From JAFALK01 sp036500605 (lineage in GTDB: Bacteria; Pseudomonadota; Gammaproteobacteria; Burkholderiales; Burkholderiaceae_C), in assembly GCA_036500605.1 (NCBI GenBank), contig DASYBU010000021.1, positions 248,001 to 312,000 of the forward strand: DNA of 64,000 bases, in the 5' to 3' direction. Shown piece after piece: positions 33,180 to 42,791 of this stretch. The notes beneath the pieces are model-generated. The model was not told the DNA's origin. It did not search any database and worked only from the letters and a program-made list of their open reading frames with translations. Both the position numbers and the translations under genes were made by a program. Within the stretch, counting starts at the first letter, position 1. Each line of letters opens with the position of its first letter.

Positions 33180-34436
33180 TCAGGCCGGCTCGGCCATGAT
33201 CGATGACGCGGCACTGCCCGCGCGCGCGGCCGCATGGCTGCGGCGCACCTCGTCGTACAGATCGAGATAACGCCGCGCCACCTTGTGCGGCTGCGTCTCG
33301 TCGACGATGTGCCGGAAATCCGCGATCCCCGGCAGCGACTCGCGGCCGCCGCTGATCACTCGGCTCATGATGGCCGCCAGCGCGGCATCGTCGCCCGGCG
33401 GGTACAGCCAGTCGCGGTTGGTCGGCCCGATCAGGTCAGGAATGCCGCCCGAATCGGCACCGATGACCGGCACGCCCATCGCATACGACTCGAGGATGGT
33501 GCGCGGCAGCGGCTCGGCCCAGATCGAGGGCACGACCAGCACGTCGATCTGGTCGAACAGCTCGCGTGCCGGCGTGAAGCCCGCGAACTCGATCGGCAGG
33601 CCTTGCGCCTGAGCCTTGAAGGAGTCGCGCTCCGAGGCCTCCTTGCCGGCAACGATCAGGCGCCAGCCGCCCGGCGCGAGACGACGGCAGGCATCGACCA
33701 GCGTGCCCACGCCCTTCTCCACATTGATGCGGCCCAGGTAGCCGAAGGTCAGCGGCTGGCCATGCAGCAGCGGCTTCGTGTAGTTGGCGCCCACGCCGTC
33801 GACCTTGGCCGGGTTCCAGATCACGCGCCGCAGGTGCTCCGGGATGTGGCCGAAGTAGCCCATGTCCAGATGCGATTGCAGAATGCCCGCGCCCACGCCC
33901 ACCACCGCATTCACCTCGCGCTGGTGCAGCGCCTTCATGAAGGTGAACGCCTTGCACTTGAGGTGGCGCTTCTCGCAGCGCTTGCCGTCCTTGAACATCG
34001 CGGCGTTGCCGCAGGCGAGGTCAAAGTCGCGCAGCGTGTGCACGATCGGCAAGCCGCGTGAGCGTGCGGCGAGCCAGACCCGCGTCGAGACATCGAGCAG
34101 CGAATGCGTGTGCACGACGTCGGGCTTGAACTCGTCGATCACGGTCAGGAAGTGATCCTCGATGCGGCGATTGAACTGCTGCTTGAAGCGGCGGACGCCG
34201 CGCTCCAGCACCGAATGCTCGGGCCATTCCTCGGGCCAGAAGTCGGTCTCGTGCGGCATGCGGTAGACCTGCACGCCGTGCCGCAGCTCCTGCTTCCAGC
34301 CGGTCGGCGTGATGCTGGCCGCGGCCACGGCGTGGCCCTCAGCCACCAGGGCTTCGGAGAGCATCGCGACAGACATTTCCGCACCGCCCATGATGTGCGG
34401 CGGGTAGAGCATGCTGAGATGGAGGATGCGGGTCAT
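33180..34436 (-). CDS. GT4 glycosyltransferase (paralogue of 29687-30922)
   Basis: 418-residue GT4 enzyme. It begins RILHLSMLYPPHIMGGAEMS; the centre has DLACGNAAMFKDGKRCEKRH followed by another Cys. The donor domain carries FGYLGRINVEKGVGTLVDAC and EPLPRTILESYAMGVPVIG. The N-terminal 200 residues align by eye with the glycosyltransferase at 29687 (same Cys-bearing insert and IWNP segment). The ribosome-binding site AAAGG precedes the start; a 36-bp gap separates it from the upstream gene, the largest gap within the EPS operon. Confidence 0.92.
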   Translation of the reverse strand: MTRILHLSMLYPPHIMGGAEMSVAMLSEALVAEGHAVAAASITPTGWKQELRHGVQVYRMPHETDFWPEEWPEHSVLERGVRRFKQQFNRRIEDHFLTVIDEFKPDVVHTHSLLDVSTRVWLAARSRGLPIVHTLRDFDLACGNAAMFKDGKRCEKRHLKCKAFTFMKALHQREVNAVVGVGAGILQSHLDMGYFGHIPEHLRRVIWNPAKVDGVGANYTKPLLHGQPLTFGYLGRINVEKGVGTLVDACRRLAPGGWRLIVAGKEASERDSFKAQAQGLPIEFAGFTPARELFDQIDVLVVPSIWAEPLPRTILESYAMGVPVIGADSGGIPDLIGPTNRDWLYPPGDDAALAAIMSRVISGGRESLPGIADFRHIVDETQPHKVARRYLDLYDEVRRSHAAARAGSAASSIMAEPA

Positions 34437-34472
34437 GGGAACCTTTCTGTTAGGTATTGAGGCCGGCGCGCA

Positions 34473-35603
34473 TCAGGCGATGCGATCCACGGCGTCCATC
34501 AGAAGCCGCGCGCTGCGGCTCCACGAATAAAGCGCCACGCGCTCATCACCCCGCTTCGCGAGGGTCTCCAGCATTGCCGGGTCTTGCAGGGCACGGTGCA
34601 TGGCGCGCGTCAGCGAGCCGAGGTTGGCCGGGTTGAAATACAGCACCGCATCGCCGCACACCTCGACCACGGGCGGGATGTCGGAAGCGATCACGGGGCA
34701 GCCGTTCAACATCGCTTCCAGCGGCGGGATGCCGAAGCCTTCATAAAGGCTTGGGAAGACGAGCGCCGTCGCGTTGCGCAGCAGCGCCACCATCTCGGCA
34801 TCGCTGAGCGCACCCGGCAACTGCACGCCGGGCGGGATCTCGGCCAGGCCGCGGCCGAACACGGCCGTATCGACCGCGCCCACGATCACGAACTGCTGAG
34901 CCAGCGCCCCCAGCTTCTCAAACGCCTCGAGCGCGAAGCGCATGTTCTTGTTCGGCACCGGCGAGCCGATGGCCAGAAAGTAGCGGCCCGCCGTCAGCCC
35001 GAGGCGCGTGAGCGTGGTCGGGTCGGGTTCCACCGCGCGCAAGTGCTCGCAGCTGTTGGGCACGACGAAGATCCGCTCGGCGTTGAGGCCCAGCGCGCTC
35101 GACAACTCGCCCTTCGAGAATTGCGAGACGGTGCCGATCGTCGAGCGCAGCGCCAGCAGCCGGCCCAGCATCTGATGGAAGAGCCGGTAGGCACGCGTGA
35201 AGTTGTCGGGCGTGCGGTAGACCGCCGCATCGTGCAGCACCGCAATGCTGCGGTCCCGCAGCACCGGCCCGCTGTTGGCGAGGTTGACGAGGATGTCGTC
35301 GCGCTCGCAGGCGAAGCGCAGGCCCTGGTCCCACAGATGGCCGCGCAGCCGGCCGACCGCGCGCGTCTCGATGTGCTTGAGCTTGGGCGTGGAGCTCACG
35401 CCCGGCGGCACCAGCAGCCGCCAGCGCCGGCCGGTGTTCACCGCGCCCAGTTCCTCATCAAGCGCCAGCACCAGCTGCCGCGCAAAGCGCTGCACGCCGC
35501 TGCCGCGCTGGCTCAGGAAGCGGCCGTTGATGAAGACATCGCCGCGCCGCGCCGAAGCGATCGGCAGCGAACCGCCCTTGAAGGCCTGCCATTGCGCGCT
35601 CAT
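34473..35603 (-). CDS. GT4 glycosyltransferase (mannosyltransferase-like)
   Basis: 376-residue GT4 enzyme. GDVFINGRFLSQRGSGVQRF at the N-terminus and the donor-site segment FPSLYEGFGIPPLEAMLNGC with SDIPPVVEVCGDAVLYFNP are typical of WbaZ/mannosyltransferase-type proteins. The true start is ATG 35603, overlapping the upstream stop by 4 bp, with GGAGG eight bases before it. A longer frame continues to 36002, but that part only mirrors the neighbouring gene in another frame. Confidence 0.9.
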   Translation of the reverse strand: MSAQWQAFKGGSLPIASARRGDVFINGRFLSQRGSGVQRFARQLVLALDEELGAVNTGRRWRLLVPPGVSSTPKLKHIETRAVGRLRGHLWDQGLRFACERDDILVNLANSGPVLRDRSIAVLHDAAVYRTPDNFTRAYRLFHQMLGRLLALRSTIGTVSQFSKGELSSALGLNAERIFVVPNSCEHLRAVEPDPTTLTRLGLTAGRYFLAIGSPVPNKNMRFALEAFEKLGALAQQFVIVGAVDTAVFGRGLAEIPPGVQLPGALSDAEMVALLRNATALVFPSLYEGFGIPPLEAMLNGCPVIASDIPPVVEVCGDAVLYFNPANLGSLTRAMHRALQDPAMLETLAKRGDERVALYSWSRSARLLMDAVDRIA

Positions 35604-36733
35604 CCGCCGATCCTCCCGGCTTCTTGCGGCTTCGCGTAGGCGCCGGCTCGCGCCGAACCGTGCAGAGCCTCGGCGTACACCTGCATCAGGCCGTCGTTCG
35701 TTCGCTTGCTCGTGAAGCATTCGAGGAAGCGCGCATGGCCGGCCTGCCCCATGCGCTCCAGGCGGTCTCGGTTCAGCGTGGACAACGCGGCCGCCAGCGC
35801 GTGGGCGTTGTCGGGCTGCACAAGGTAGCCGGTGACGTCGTTCAGCACGATCTCGGGCAGGCCGCCGATCGCCGATGCGATCACCGGCTTGCCCGCCCGC
35901 ATGGCCTCCACCGCCACGAGGCCGAAGCCTTCCCAGCGTGAAGGCATCACGACCGCGTCGCAGGCATTGAGTTGCGCGGCCACGCCCTGCTTGTCCTGCC
36001 AACCGAGGAACTCGACATGCGGCAAGGTGTTGGCCGCCGCGAGGCTCGGCGCACCGGAGACGACCTGCTCGCCGACGATGCGCAGCGCGATATGGTCTTC
36101 CAGGCCGGTGACCGCCTTCAGCAGCACATCGACGCCCTTCTGCCGATCGAGCCGACCGACGAAGAGCAGCTTGATCCGCTCATCGTTCCATTCGGCGCGT
36201 TGCGTCGGCACCTGGGCGCCAATGCCGTTGGCGACGACCACGAGCTTGTCCGCGCTGATGCCCGCCCGTTCACCCGAAAGCCTCTCGGCCTGCGAGATCG
36301 CCACGATGCGCCTGGCGCGATGCGACAGCATGCGCTCGGCCGCCTCGGTCATGCGCCGCGCCACCGGCCGCCTGGCCACATCGAAGACCCAGCCATGCGC
36401 GCAATACACGATCGGCGGCATCGCTTGAAAGCAGGACATCGCGCGCACCACGGCGCCGGCGAAGGTCGAATGCGCATGGATCACATCCGGCTGCCAATCG
36501 CGCACCGCCGCGCGCGTGGCCGAGGCCAGCCGCAGCAGGCCCGTCTTGCGTGAAGGCCGATCGAAGCCATCGACCAGCTCCTCGGGAATATCCGACAGAT
36601 GCGCCAGATGCTGCGTGGGCACGATGCAGCGCAGGTTGTGTGCGCCGAGCCGGTCGATCTGCAGCGGCACGATCTCGTTGAGGTAGGTGCCGCAACCACC
36701 CCAGATGGTCTCGGCGATGTGGAGGATTTTCAT
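35600..36733 (-). CDS. GT4 glycosyltransferase
   Basis: 377-residue GT4 enzyme starting MKILHIAETIWGGCGTYLNE. The N-domain contains DVIHAHSTFAGAVVRA. The donor domain has LLFVGRLDRQKGVDVLLKAV and the signature MPSRWEGFGLVAVEAMRAGKPVI followed by IGGLPEIV. ATG 36733 overlaps the acyltransferase stop (ATGA). The family fold is clear, but the sugar and acceptor are not. Confidence 0.92.
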   Translation of the reverse strand: MKILHIAETIWGGCGTYLNEIVPLQIDRLGAHNLRCIVPTQHLAHLSDIPEELVDGFDRPSRKTGLLRLASATRAAVRDWQPDVIHAHSTFAGAVVRAMSCFQAMPPIVYCAHGWVFDVARRPVARRMTEAAERMLSHRARRIVAISQAERLSGERAGISADKLVVVANGIGAQVPTQRAEWNDERIKLLFVGRLDRQKGVDVLLKAVTGLEDHIALRIVGEQVVSGAPSLAAANTLPHVEFLGWQDKQGVAAQLNACDAVVMPSRWEGFGLVAVEAMRAGKPVIASAIGGLPEIVLNDVTGYLVQPDNAHALAAALSTLNRDRLERMGQAGHARFLECFTSKRTNDGLMQVYAEALHGSARAGAYAKPQEAGRIGG

Positions 36734-37860
36734 GATGCGTGCATTCCTTTGCCGCGGCCCGCAAGGCCCCAGCGTTGGGAGAAGGCCGACACCAGCTGGC
36801 GGCCCCATCGGATCGAAGGCGTTTCCACCCAGCGGTGGACGGCATGTGAGGCCGCGAGCGTGAGCAGGAGCGTCGCCGCGATCAGCGTGCCGGCGCTGAG
36901 CGGCCACGGCTGACCCGCTGCAAGATGCCGGCCGATCTCAAGCGCCAGCGGATGCAGCAGGTAGAGCGGATAGCTGATCGCACCGAGGTAGATCAGGCCG
37001 CGCCAAGCCAGGGCTTTGAACTTCGCCACGCCGACGAAGATCAGCAGGCCGAGCCAGAAGGCGCTGACATCGGCCAGCACCGATTCGCGATGCGAGTGGT
37101 CGTCATACGCGGTCGCCCAGGCCAGCGGCACGACGACGCACAAGGCAGGCAGCATCACGGCGATGCAGCGGCGCGCCAGCGCGTCCTGCTCGAGCGTCGC
37201 GCGGCGCAGCATCGTGCCGAACAGCATCACCGACAGGTAGAGCGGCAAGCCCACCGGCGCGCCCTGCATGCCGCCGTTCCGCAGCACGGCGGAGCCCAGC
37301 GCCAGCAAGAGCATCACGCCGAACACGCTGCCGAGCACGCGCGCCGAGCGCAGGCCGTCCACGCAGTACAGCGCAAAGCAAAGCCCGTAGAACAGCACCT
37401 CGATCAAGAGCGTCCAATACACGCCCAGCACATCGGGCTGCTTGAGCAGCATCTGCACCATCGAGGCGTTGGCAAGCAACTGGCCGCTGGAGAAGTTCGC
37501 GGCGCTCAAGGTCGGCAACAGCCAAGCTGCCGCCGCGAGCGACAGCCAGTAAGCCGGATAGAGCCTGAAGACGCGTGACAGCACAAAGCCCACGCGCGGC
37601 GCCGCAGCCGGGAAGCTGAACGGCACGATGTAGCCGCTGAGCGCAAAGAAGATCACCACGCCGAGCTTGCCGAGATCGAGATGGCCGAGCAGCCAGTCCG
37701 CATGCAGCCGCATCCAGGCGCCAGCGGGCGCCGCATTCGCGAGGTACTCGACCAGATGCTGATACAGCACGAGCGACGCGGCGAGGCCCCGCAGCCCGTC
37801 GAGATGCGCCAGCCGGTGACGGCCTGCGGCGCTCATGCCAAAGCCGTCTGCGGCGCTCAC
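36730..37860 (-). CDS. Acyltransferase family 3 membrane protein
   Basis: Third family-3 acyltransferase of the operon, 376 residues from GTG 37860. The conserved start is HLDGLRGLAASLVLYQHLVEY (R...H), followed by GVVIFFALSGYIVPFSF and many membrane helices. GTG at 37860 is chosen because it overlaps the polymerase stop as GTGA, matching the 4-bp overlaps elsewhere in this operon, and AAGGAG lies six bases upstream. An internal ATG at 37836 is the alternative. Confidence 0.9.
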   Translation of the reverse strand: MSAADGFGMSAAGRHRLAHLDGLRGLAASLVLYQHLVEYLANAAPAGAWMRLHADWLLGHLDLGKLGVVIFFALSGYIVPFSFPAAAPRVGFVLSRVFRLYPAYWLSLAAAAWLLPTLSAANFSSGQLLANASMVQMLLKQPDVLGVYWTLLIEVLFYGLCFALYCVDGLRSARVLGSVFGVMLLLALGSAVLRNGGMQGAPVGLPLYLSVMLFGTMLRRATLEQDALARRCIAVMLPALCVVVPLAWATAYDDHSHRESVLADVSAFWLGLLIFVGVAKFKALAWRGLIYLGAISYPLYLLHPLALEIGRHLAAGQPWPLSAGTLIAATLLLTLAASHAVHRWVETPSIRWGRQLVSAFSQRWGLAGRGKGMHAS

Positions 37861-39305
37861 GCGATAGCTCCTTGCTGCATGGCGCGCGGCGGCCTGACCA
37901 GGATGCCAACCACAAGCTGCAGGACCAGAAAGGCGCCATACGCCTTGAAGGCGCTCAGCCCGATCACCGAGTACAGCGTGGCCTGCGACATCAGCGACAT
38001 GACCTGCAGGCACACATACGCCGGCAGCAGCACATTGAACGGGTTGCCCGACATCAGCATGCGCGCCAGCCAGGTGAAAGCCCAACCCGCCAGCACGCCC
38101 GCCGCCAGCACGCAGAACAGCAGCCCGAGATACCCGAAGGTCACCAGGGCGTAGGCCTCGAACACCAGCGTCGGCGTGACCATGCCCGCGTTGTTGAGGA
38201 AGGATTCATACATCGCCGAGGGCGCATAGCGCTCGACGAAATAAAAGGCCGCAAGCCGGTGGTGGAAGGTAAAGTCAGACGCCGGATTCGCGAGCAGGTT
38301 CTCGATGTTGAGCCGCACCGTCTCCACATTGAAGGCGACCAGCCGCGAGGCATCCTGCACCGCCACATGCCACAGCTGCCCCTGCCCCGCCACGCGGTCG
38401 CCGACCTTCAGAAAAGTGGCCTCGGGGCTCAGCGTGCCGTAGCCCGAGTAGATGTAGACCGTGACCGCGAACACGCAGGCCACGACCGCCACCGCCGTCA
38501 GGAAATGCTGCCGCACGAGCCTGACGATGTGCTTTGGCTCCTTGATCAGCAGCGGCATTGCGTAGAAGGCGGCGGCCACCAGGATGATGAAGAACTTGTC
38601 GCCGAACAGGAAGGACAGCAGCAGGTAGCCGAGAAAGACCGCGTGGTGCCAGAAGCGCTGCTGCCGGCTCGCCGCGAAGGTCGCACCGGCGCCGAGAAAG
38701 GCGCTGAACAGGAATTTCTGGTTCAGGAAATTGAGCGTCAGGATGTCAGCGCTGAGGCGGCGGAACTCGAAGCGGTCGGTGCCGGTCAGCAGCGGAAAAC
38801 CTTGCCGCAAGCCGGCCATCAACAGATAGAGATCGACGAAGCCGACGATCAGCACGGCGCCCCAGGCCAGCACGAAGGGGCGCGGGCTCAGCAAATACTT
38901 CAGCGGCATGGCGAAGGGCCGCTTCTGCAACTGTCGCAGGTGCACGACCGCCGCCGTCAGCAGGAACAGCGTGACCGTCACCGCGAAAGCCGCCGAGGCC
39001 GGCGAGGCCACGCCGCGGCGCCCGATCTCCTTCATGTACGCCCCGCCCTCGATCGCGATCATCGAGGCCAGCGACGACACATAGATGATCACGAAGGGCA
39101 GCAGCAGCACGGTCGCGCCGGGGCTGGCCAGGAACAAGCGCCAAGCCATCGCGACGAAGAGCGCGAACGCGGCCACTGAGGTCAACAGCGACGGCCACAG
39201 CACCGCGAGCGCGCAATTGGCCAGCATCAACATGCCGATGCCCAGCATGTCGAAGGGCAGCTTGGCGGCGCTCAGCGCACCCGGGCGAGGCAGCACGGCG
39301 CGCAA
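37857..39305 (-). CDS. O-antigen/EPS polymerase-like (Wzy-type) membrane protein
   Basis: Polytopic membrane protein of up to 482 residues with roughly a dozen hydrophobic segments and a long periplasmic loop (about residues 285-385, from YIYSGYGTLSPEATF to YAPSAMYESF). This topology and the gene's position between the chain-length regulators and the transferases fit a Wzy-type polymerase. Wzy proteins share little sequence, so this is by topology and context. The 5' end is uncertain: the frame opens with TTG 39305, and ATG 39248 is a possible later start. Confidence 0.72.
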   Translation of the reverse strand: MRAVLPRPGALSAAKLPFDMLGIGMLMLANCALAVLWPSLLTSVAAFALFVAMAWRLFLASPGATVLLLPFVIIYVSSLASMIAIEGGAYMKEIGRRGVASPASAAFAVTVTLFLLTAAVVHLRQLQKRPFAMPLKYLLSPRPFVLAWGAVLIVGFVDLYLLMAGLRQGFPLLTGTDRFEFRRLSADILTLNFLNQKFLFSAFLGAGATFAASRQQRFWHHAVFLGYLLLSFLFGDKFFIILVAAAFYAMPLLIKEPKHIVRLVRQHFLTAVAVVACVFAVTVYIYSGYGTLSPEATFLKVGDRVAGQGQLWHVAVQDASRLVAFNVETVRLNIENLLANPASDFTFHHRLAAFYFVERYAPSAMYESFLNNAGMVTPTLVFEAYALVTFGYLGLLFCVLAAGVLAGWAFTWLARMLMSGNPFNVLLPAYVCLQVMSLMSQATLYSVIGLSAFKAYGAFLVLQLVVGILVRPPRAMQQGAIA

Positions 39306-39306
39306 C

Positions 39307-40245
39307 TCAATACTCGTTCAAGAGCACGCCCGCCACCTGCGTCGGCGTTCGGGCCAGTGAATGCAGCAAGGCCTGCATCGGCTTGACCGCCGTCGCATTG
39401 CGCCGGCCCAGCACCAGCGCCGAGCCGCATTTCGTGGCGATCACGCGCGAGTCGGCACCGTGGCTGGCGGCCGGCGTGTCCACGATGATGTGGTCGAACT
39501 TGCCGTGCAGCTCGTTCAGCAGCAGCGAGAAGCGGCTGTGCTGGACCAGCTCCAGCGGGTTCGGCGGCAACGTGCCGACCGGCAGCAGATACAGGCTCGG
39601 CAGCTCGGCCACCTCCTGGATCACATCGACGCCAAAGCGGCCCGACAGCACGCCGCTCAAGCCGATGCTGCTGCCCTCCACACCGAAGAGCTTGCCCTGG
39701 CGCGGCGTGCGCATGTCGGCGTCGATCAGCAGCGTACGGCCGCCGAGCTGGCTCAGCGCGATCGCCATATTGGCGGCCACGTAGGTCTTGCCGTCGCCGG
39801 ATTGAGCGCTCAGCACTGCCAACGCGGTGCGCGGGTTCTCGGGCGCCATAACGCCGACGAGCAGCTGACTGCGCAGATCGCGAAACGCCTCGGCCTGATC
39901 GCCGAACGGGTCGATCGCCACGACCAGCTCCGGGTCGAAGCTGCCGCTCTTGCCCGCATACGCGTAGTCGAATTGCTGCGACAGCGCCCACAGCACATCG
40001 CCACGCGTGGCCAGGTTCAGCGCCACGGCCGAATCACCAAAGCGCGCGCCATGCTTGCGCTGGTAGACCATGATCTGCTCGACCTGCTCGTCGGTCAGGC
40101 GGCGCCGGTCGCGGATGTAGTTGCCGATCGAGCGATCGGGCGGCGGCGAGCGGTCGTTCTCCACCTGCTCGAGGAAGGAGAGGCGGCGCGGGCCGGGCTT
40201 GGTGCCCGTGGCAGCGGCCGCGGTATTGGTGCGGAAGGTGGTCAT
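39307..40245 (-). CDS. epsG: EPS chain-length-associated ATPase/tyrosine-kinase-like protein (EpsG/CpsD)
   Basis: 312-residue cytoplasmic BY-kinase-like protein. An N-terminal part (about residues 38-90, YIRDRRRLTDEQVEQIMVYQ) resembles a type II secretion GspE N-domain. The ATPase domain has Walker A SAQSGDGKTYVAAN, Walker A' LLIDADMRTPRQGKLFG and Walker B IIVDTPAASHGAD. The C-terminus lacks a tyrosine cluster, ending in a single Tyr (LLNEY), as in methanolan EpsG proteins. It partners the EpsF-like protein encoded 3 bp upstream. Confidence 0.9.
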   Translation of the reverse strand: MTTFRTNTAAAATGTKPGPRRLSFLEQVENDRSPPPDRSIGNYIRDRRRLTDEQVEQIMVYQRKHGARFGDSAVALNLATRGDVLWALSQQFDYAYAGKSGSFDPELVVAIDPFGDQAEAFRDLRSQLLVGVMAPENPRTALAVLSAQSGDGKTYVAANMAIALSQLGGRTLLIDADMRTPRQGKLFGVEGSSIGLSGVLSGRFGVDVIQEVAELPSLYLLPVGTLPPNPLELVQHSRFSLLLNELHGKFDHIIVDTPAASHGADSRVIATKCGSALVLGRRNATAVKPMQALLHSLARTPTQVAGVLLNEY

Positions 40246-40248
40246 GGC

Positions 40249-41682
40249 TCAGGCCCCTCTCGGTGCGCGTTCATGGTCGATCAGGCGGCGCGCGGCGGCG
40301 CTGAAGCCGAGCTCGCGCTTCTCGCGCTGCTTCGGGGGCGTGCCACGCGGCAGCACGCCGAACAGTTGTTGCTGCAGCAGCGCCGGCACGTCGTCCTCGC
40401 TGCGCAGGCGCGGATCACGCTGTTCGCGCACGATCACCACGGCCACGGCCAGCAGCAGGCCCATCGCCGCGGCCACGGCCAGGTTCACGAACACGCGCGG
40501 GCGCGAAGGCGCCCCCGGCACCGTCGCCACGCGCAGCGTCGAAACGTTGGTCTGCGTGGACTGGCTCTCCATATTGGCCTGCCCGACGCGCGAGTAGGCA
40601 GCGCTGTAGGCCTGATTGGCGTTGTCCACGTCACGTTGCAGCACGGCCGCCTGGTCGCGCTGTTCCTTCAGGTGCAGGACCTTGGCGCGTTGCGCTTCCA
40701 GCGAACCGCGCAGCTCACCGGCCTTCTGCGAATAGACGCTCGCGTTCATGGCCAGGCTGGTCTGCACCTTGGCGGTCTCGTTCTTGAGCCGCGTCTGCAT
40801 CTCCAGCACGTTGGCGCGCGCGGTTTCAACCGCGGGGTTGCGGTCGCCGAGCGTGGTCTGCAACTGCGCGAGCTGCGCCTGCTGGCGCGTCAGGTCGGCC
40901 GTGATCGAGGCGATCACGGGGCTCTGCAGCACCTCCTGCGAGCTTTCCGGGTTGGCCGCGCCTTCGCGCTTGCGGCTGCCCGATTCGGTCGCTGCGGCTT
41001 GAGCCGTCACCAGTTGGCTCGACAGCTCGTTGAGCCGGCTGTTCTCGACATCGAGCCGCTCATCGTTGACCAGCACGCCCGCATCCCTCTGGAACGTTGA
41101 GAGGCGCGTCTGCGCCTGCTCCAGCGCGGCGCGCAACTCCTTGGCGCGATCATCGAAGAAGGCGTTGTACTGCTTGGCCGGCTCGGCGCGCAACTCGATC
41201 GTGGTGGCGACGTAGGACTTCACGATGGCGTTCACCAGCGCCGCGCTCTGCTGCGGGTCGACATCGGTGTACGAGATCGTGATCACGTTCGACTCGCGCG
41301 AAGGCAGCACCTCGAAATGCTTCAAGGTCTGCTCGTAGAGCCAGTTCATGAAGTCGCCCTGCCCGTTCGTCGCGGCCTGCCAGCGGGCAATCGTCTTCGG
41401 GTCCTTGTCGATCTTGAGATCGCGCAGCGCGCCCTCGATCACCCGCTCGCTGACCAGCACGTCAGCCTGCGTCGCCATATAGCCGGAGATGGCCAGGGCC
41501 TGCATCGACGAGCCGGCAATCGGGTCGGACGATTTCACGTCGAGCAGCACGGAGGCGGTGGCCGAGTATTGCCGCGGCATGATCGCCGTGAGCAGCGCGG
41601 CGCTGCCCACAACAAGCAGCATCACCAGGGCCGCGCTGCGCCAACGCGCGCGCAGCACCATCAGGATCTGTGAGAGGTTCAT
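40249..41682 (-). CDS. epsF: EPS chain-length determinant protein EpsF (Wzz/PCP-2a type)
   Basis: 477-residue inner-membrane co-polymerase. There is an N-terminal membrane segment (RWRSAALVMLLVVGSAALLTAI, before the PRQYSATA Wzz motif). A long periplasmic coiled coil (about 165-390) and a second membrane segment near residue 415 (VFVNLAVAAAMGLLLAVAVVI) follow. It ends in a short cytosolic tail that should contact EpsG. ATG 41682 is preceded by GGGGAG and overlaps the upstream glycosyltransferase stop. Confidence 0.92.
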   Translation of the reverse strand: MNLSQILMVLRARWRSAALVMLLVVGSAALLTAIMPRQYSATASVLLDVKSSDPIAGSSMQALAISGYMATQADVLVSERVIEGALRDLKIDKDPKTIARWQAATNGQGDFMNWLYEQTLKHFEVLPSRESNVITISYTDVDPQQSAALVNAIVKSYVATTIELRAEPAKQYNAFFDDRAKELRAALEQAQTRLSTFQRDAGVLVNDERLDVENSRLNELSSQLVTAQAAATESGSRKREGAANPESSQEVLQSPVIASITADLTRQQAQLAQLQTTLGDRNPAVETARANVLEMQTRLKNETAKVQTSLAMNASVYSQKAGELRGSLEAQRAKVLHLKEQRDQAAVLQRDVDNANQAYSAAYSRVGQANMESQSTQTNVSTLRVATVPGAPSRPRVFVNLAVAAAMGLLLAVAVVIVREQRDPRLRSEDDVPALLQQQLFGVLPRGTPPKQREKRELGFSAAARRLIDHERAPRGA

Positions 41683-42791
41683 GGGCTGAGCTCCCCGGGT
41701 TGGGATTCGGAATGCTGCGCATACGCGGCCAGCAGCTTGGCGTCGAAGTCGGAGGCCGCAAAGCGCGCGCGGGCGGAGCGCCGCGCTTCTCCGCCGATGC
41801 GCGCCCGCAAGGCGGCGTCGTCGATCAGCAGCGCGATCGTCTCGATCATGTCGCGGTCGGTCTTGCACAGGAAACCGCTCTCGCCATCGCGGATCACCTC
41901 GCGGTGCTGCGCGCAATCAAACGCCACGCAAGGCAGGCCCGCGGCCATCGCCTCGACCAGGAACAGCGGGAAGCCGCGCGTGGCCACTGGGGCCAGGTGC
42001 AGCCAGCCGCCGGACAGCCGCGCCGCGCACTCGGTGTCGCCGACCACCTCGAACAGGCCCACGCCGGCCGCCTTCAGGCTCAGGCGCGAGACCTCGTCCA
42101 CCGCGCCGATCCAGTTGAAGCTGATGCGCAGATCCTCGCCGCTGAGCAGCACCGCCAGCTGCGCTACCAGGGCCGCACCCTGCGCAACCTGCGCGGAACC
42201 GCCGGTGACGATCAGCGGGTAGCGCGCTTCCCTGCGCTTGGCCGAGAAGAAGACCTCGCCGACCGGACATTCGACGAGCTGCGAGGACTGCCAGCTGTCG
42301 AAGGCCGTGGTTTCCTGCGGCGCGCTGACGATGGCCGCATTGCGCGTGGTACGCAGCAGCGCACGCACCAGGAGACCCAGGCTGCCGAGCGAGTTGATCA
42401 TGCCGCCCGCATGCGGGGAGAAGAACACCGGCGCATCGACCCGCGCGCTGCGAACCGCTCGCGCGCCCACCAGCGCGGGCAACATGCCGTGCAGATGCAC
42501 CGCATGCAGCGGCCCGCTCAGCAGCGCCTTGCAGGACGCCTCATGCATCGCCGACCATTGCTTGAACGGGTTGCGCTGGGCCGGCGCCATCACCAGCTCG
42601 GCCGACTCGTGCAGGTTCGCGATGTGATGTCGATAGCGCATCTCATCGATCATCACGATCACCTGCTCGCGGCCCGTGCGTGCCACCGCGTGGCTGGCGG
42701 GGCCGAGGAAGGTGAAGACCTGGTCGGTCACCGCGCCGACCACATGCACGACCTTGCCGGTGTGCGCCAGCGATTCAGGATCGCGGCGCAT
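41679..42791 (-). CDS. GT4-like glycosyltransferase
   Basis: 370-residue glycosyltransferase-like protein. The N-domain is recognisable from KVVHVVGAVTDQVFTFLG and VHLHGMLPALVG. The donor domain has a weak signature (LHLAPVATRGFPLFLVEAMAAGLPCVAFD) in which the first Glu of the E-x7-E motif is replaced. Divergent members of this type occur next to epsF in methanolan-like loci. The start overlaps the priming transferase stop (ATGA). A longer frame reaches 43154 only by running antisense-like through the next gene. Confidence 0.82.
   Translation of the reverse strand: MRRDPESLAHTGKVVHVVGAVTDQVFTFLGPASHAVARTGREQVIVMIDEMRYRHHIANLHESAELVMAPAQRNPFKQWSAMHEASCKALLSGPLHAVHLHGMLPALVGARAVRSARVDAPVFFSPHAGGMINSLGSLGLLVRALLRTTRNAAIVSAPQETTAFDSWQSSQLVECPVGEVFFSAKRREARYPLIVTGGSAQVAQGAALVAQLAVLLSGEDLRISFNWIGAVDEVSRLSLKAAGVGLFEVVGDTECAARLSGGWLHLAPVATRGFPLFLVEAMAAGLPCVAFDCAQHREVIRDGESGFLCKTDRDMIETIALLIDDAALRARIGGEARRSARARFAASDFDAKLLAAYAQHSESQPGELSP

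Noticed and set aside
37872..39179. 435-codon plus-strand frame opposite the polymerase gene
   Set aside because: Antisense shadow; its translation is an Arg/Gln/Glu-rich low-complexity string, whereas the minus strand encodes orderly membrane helices.
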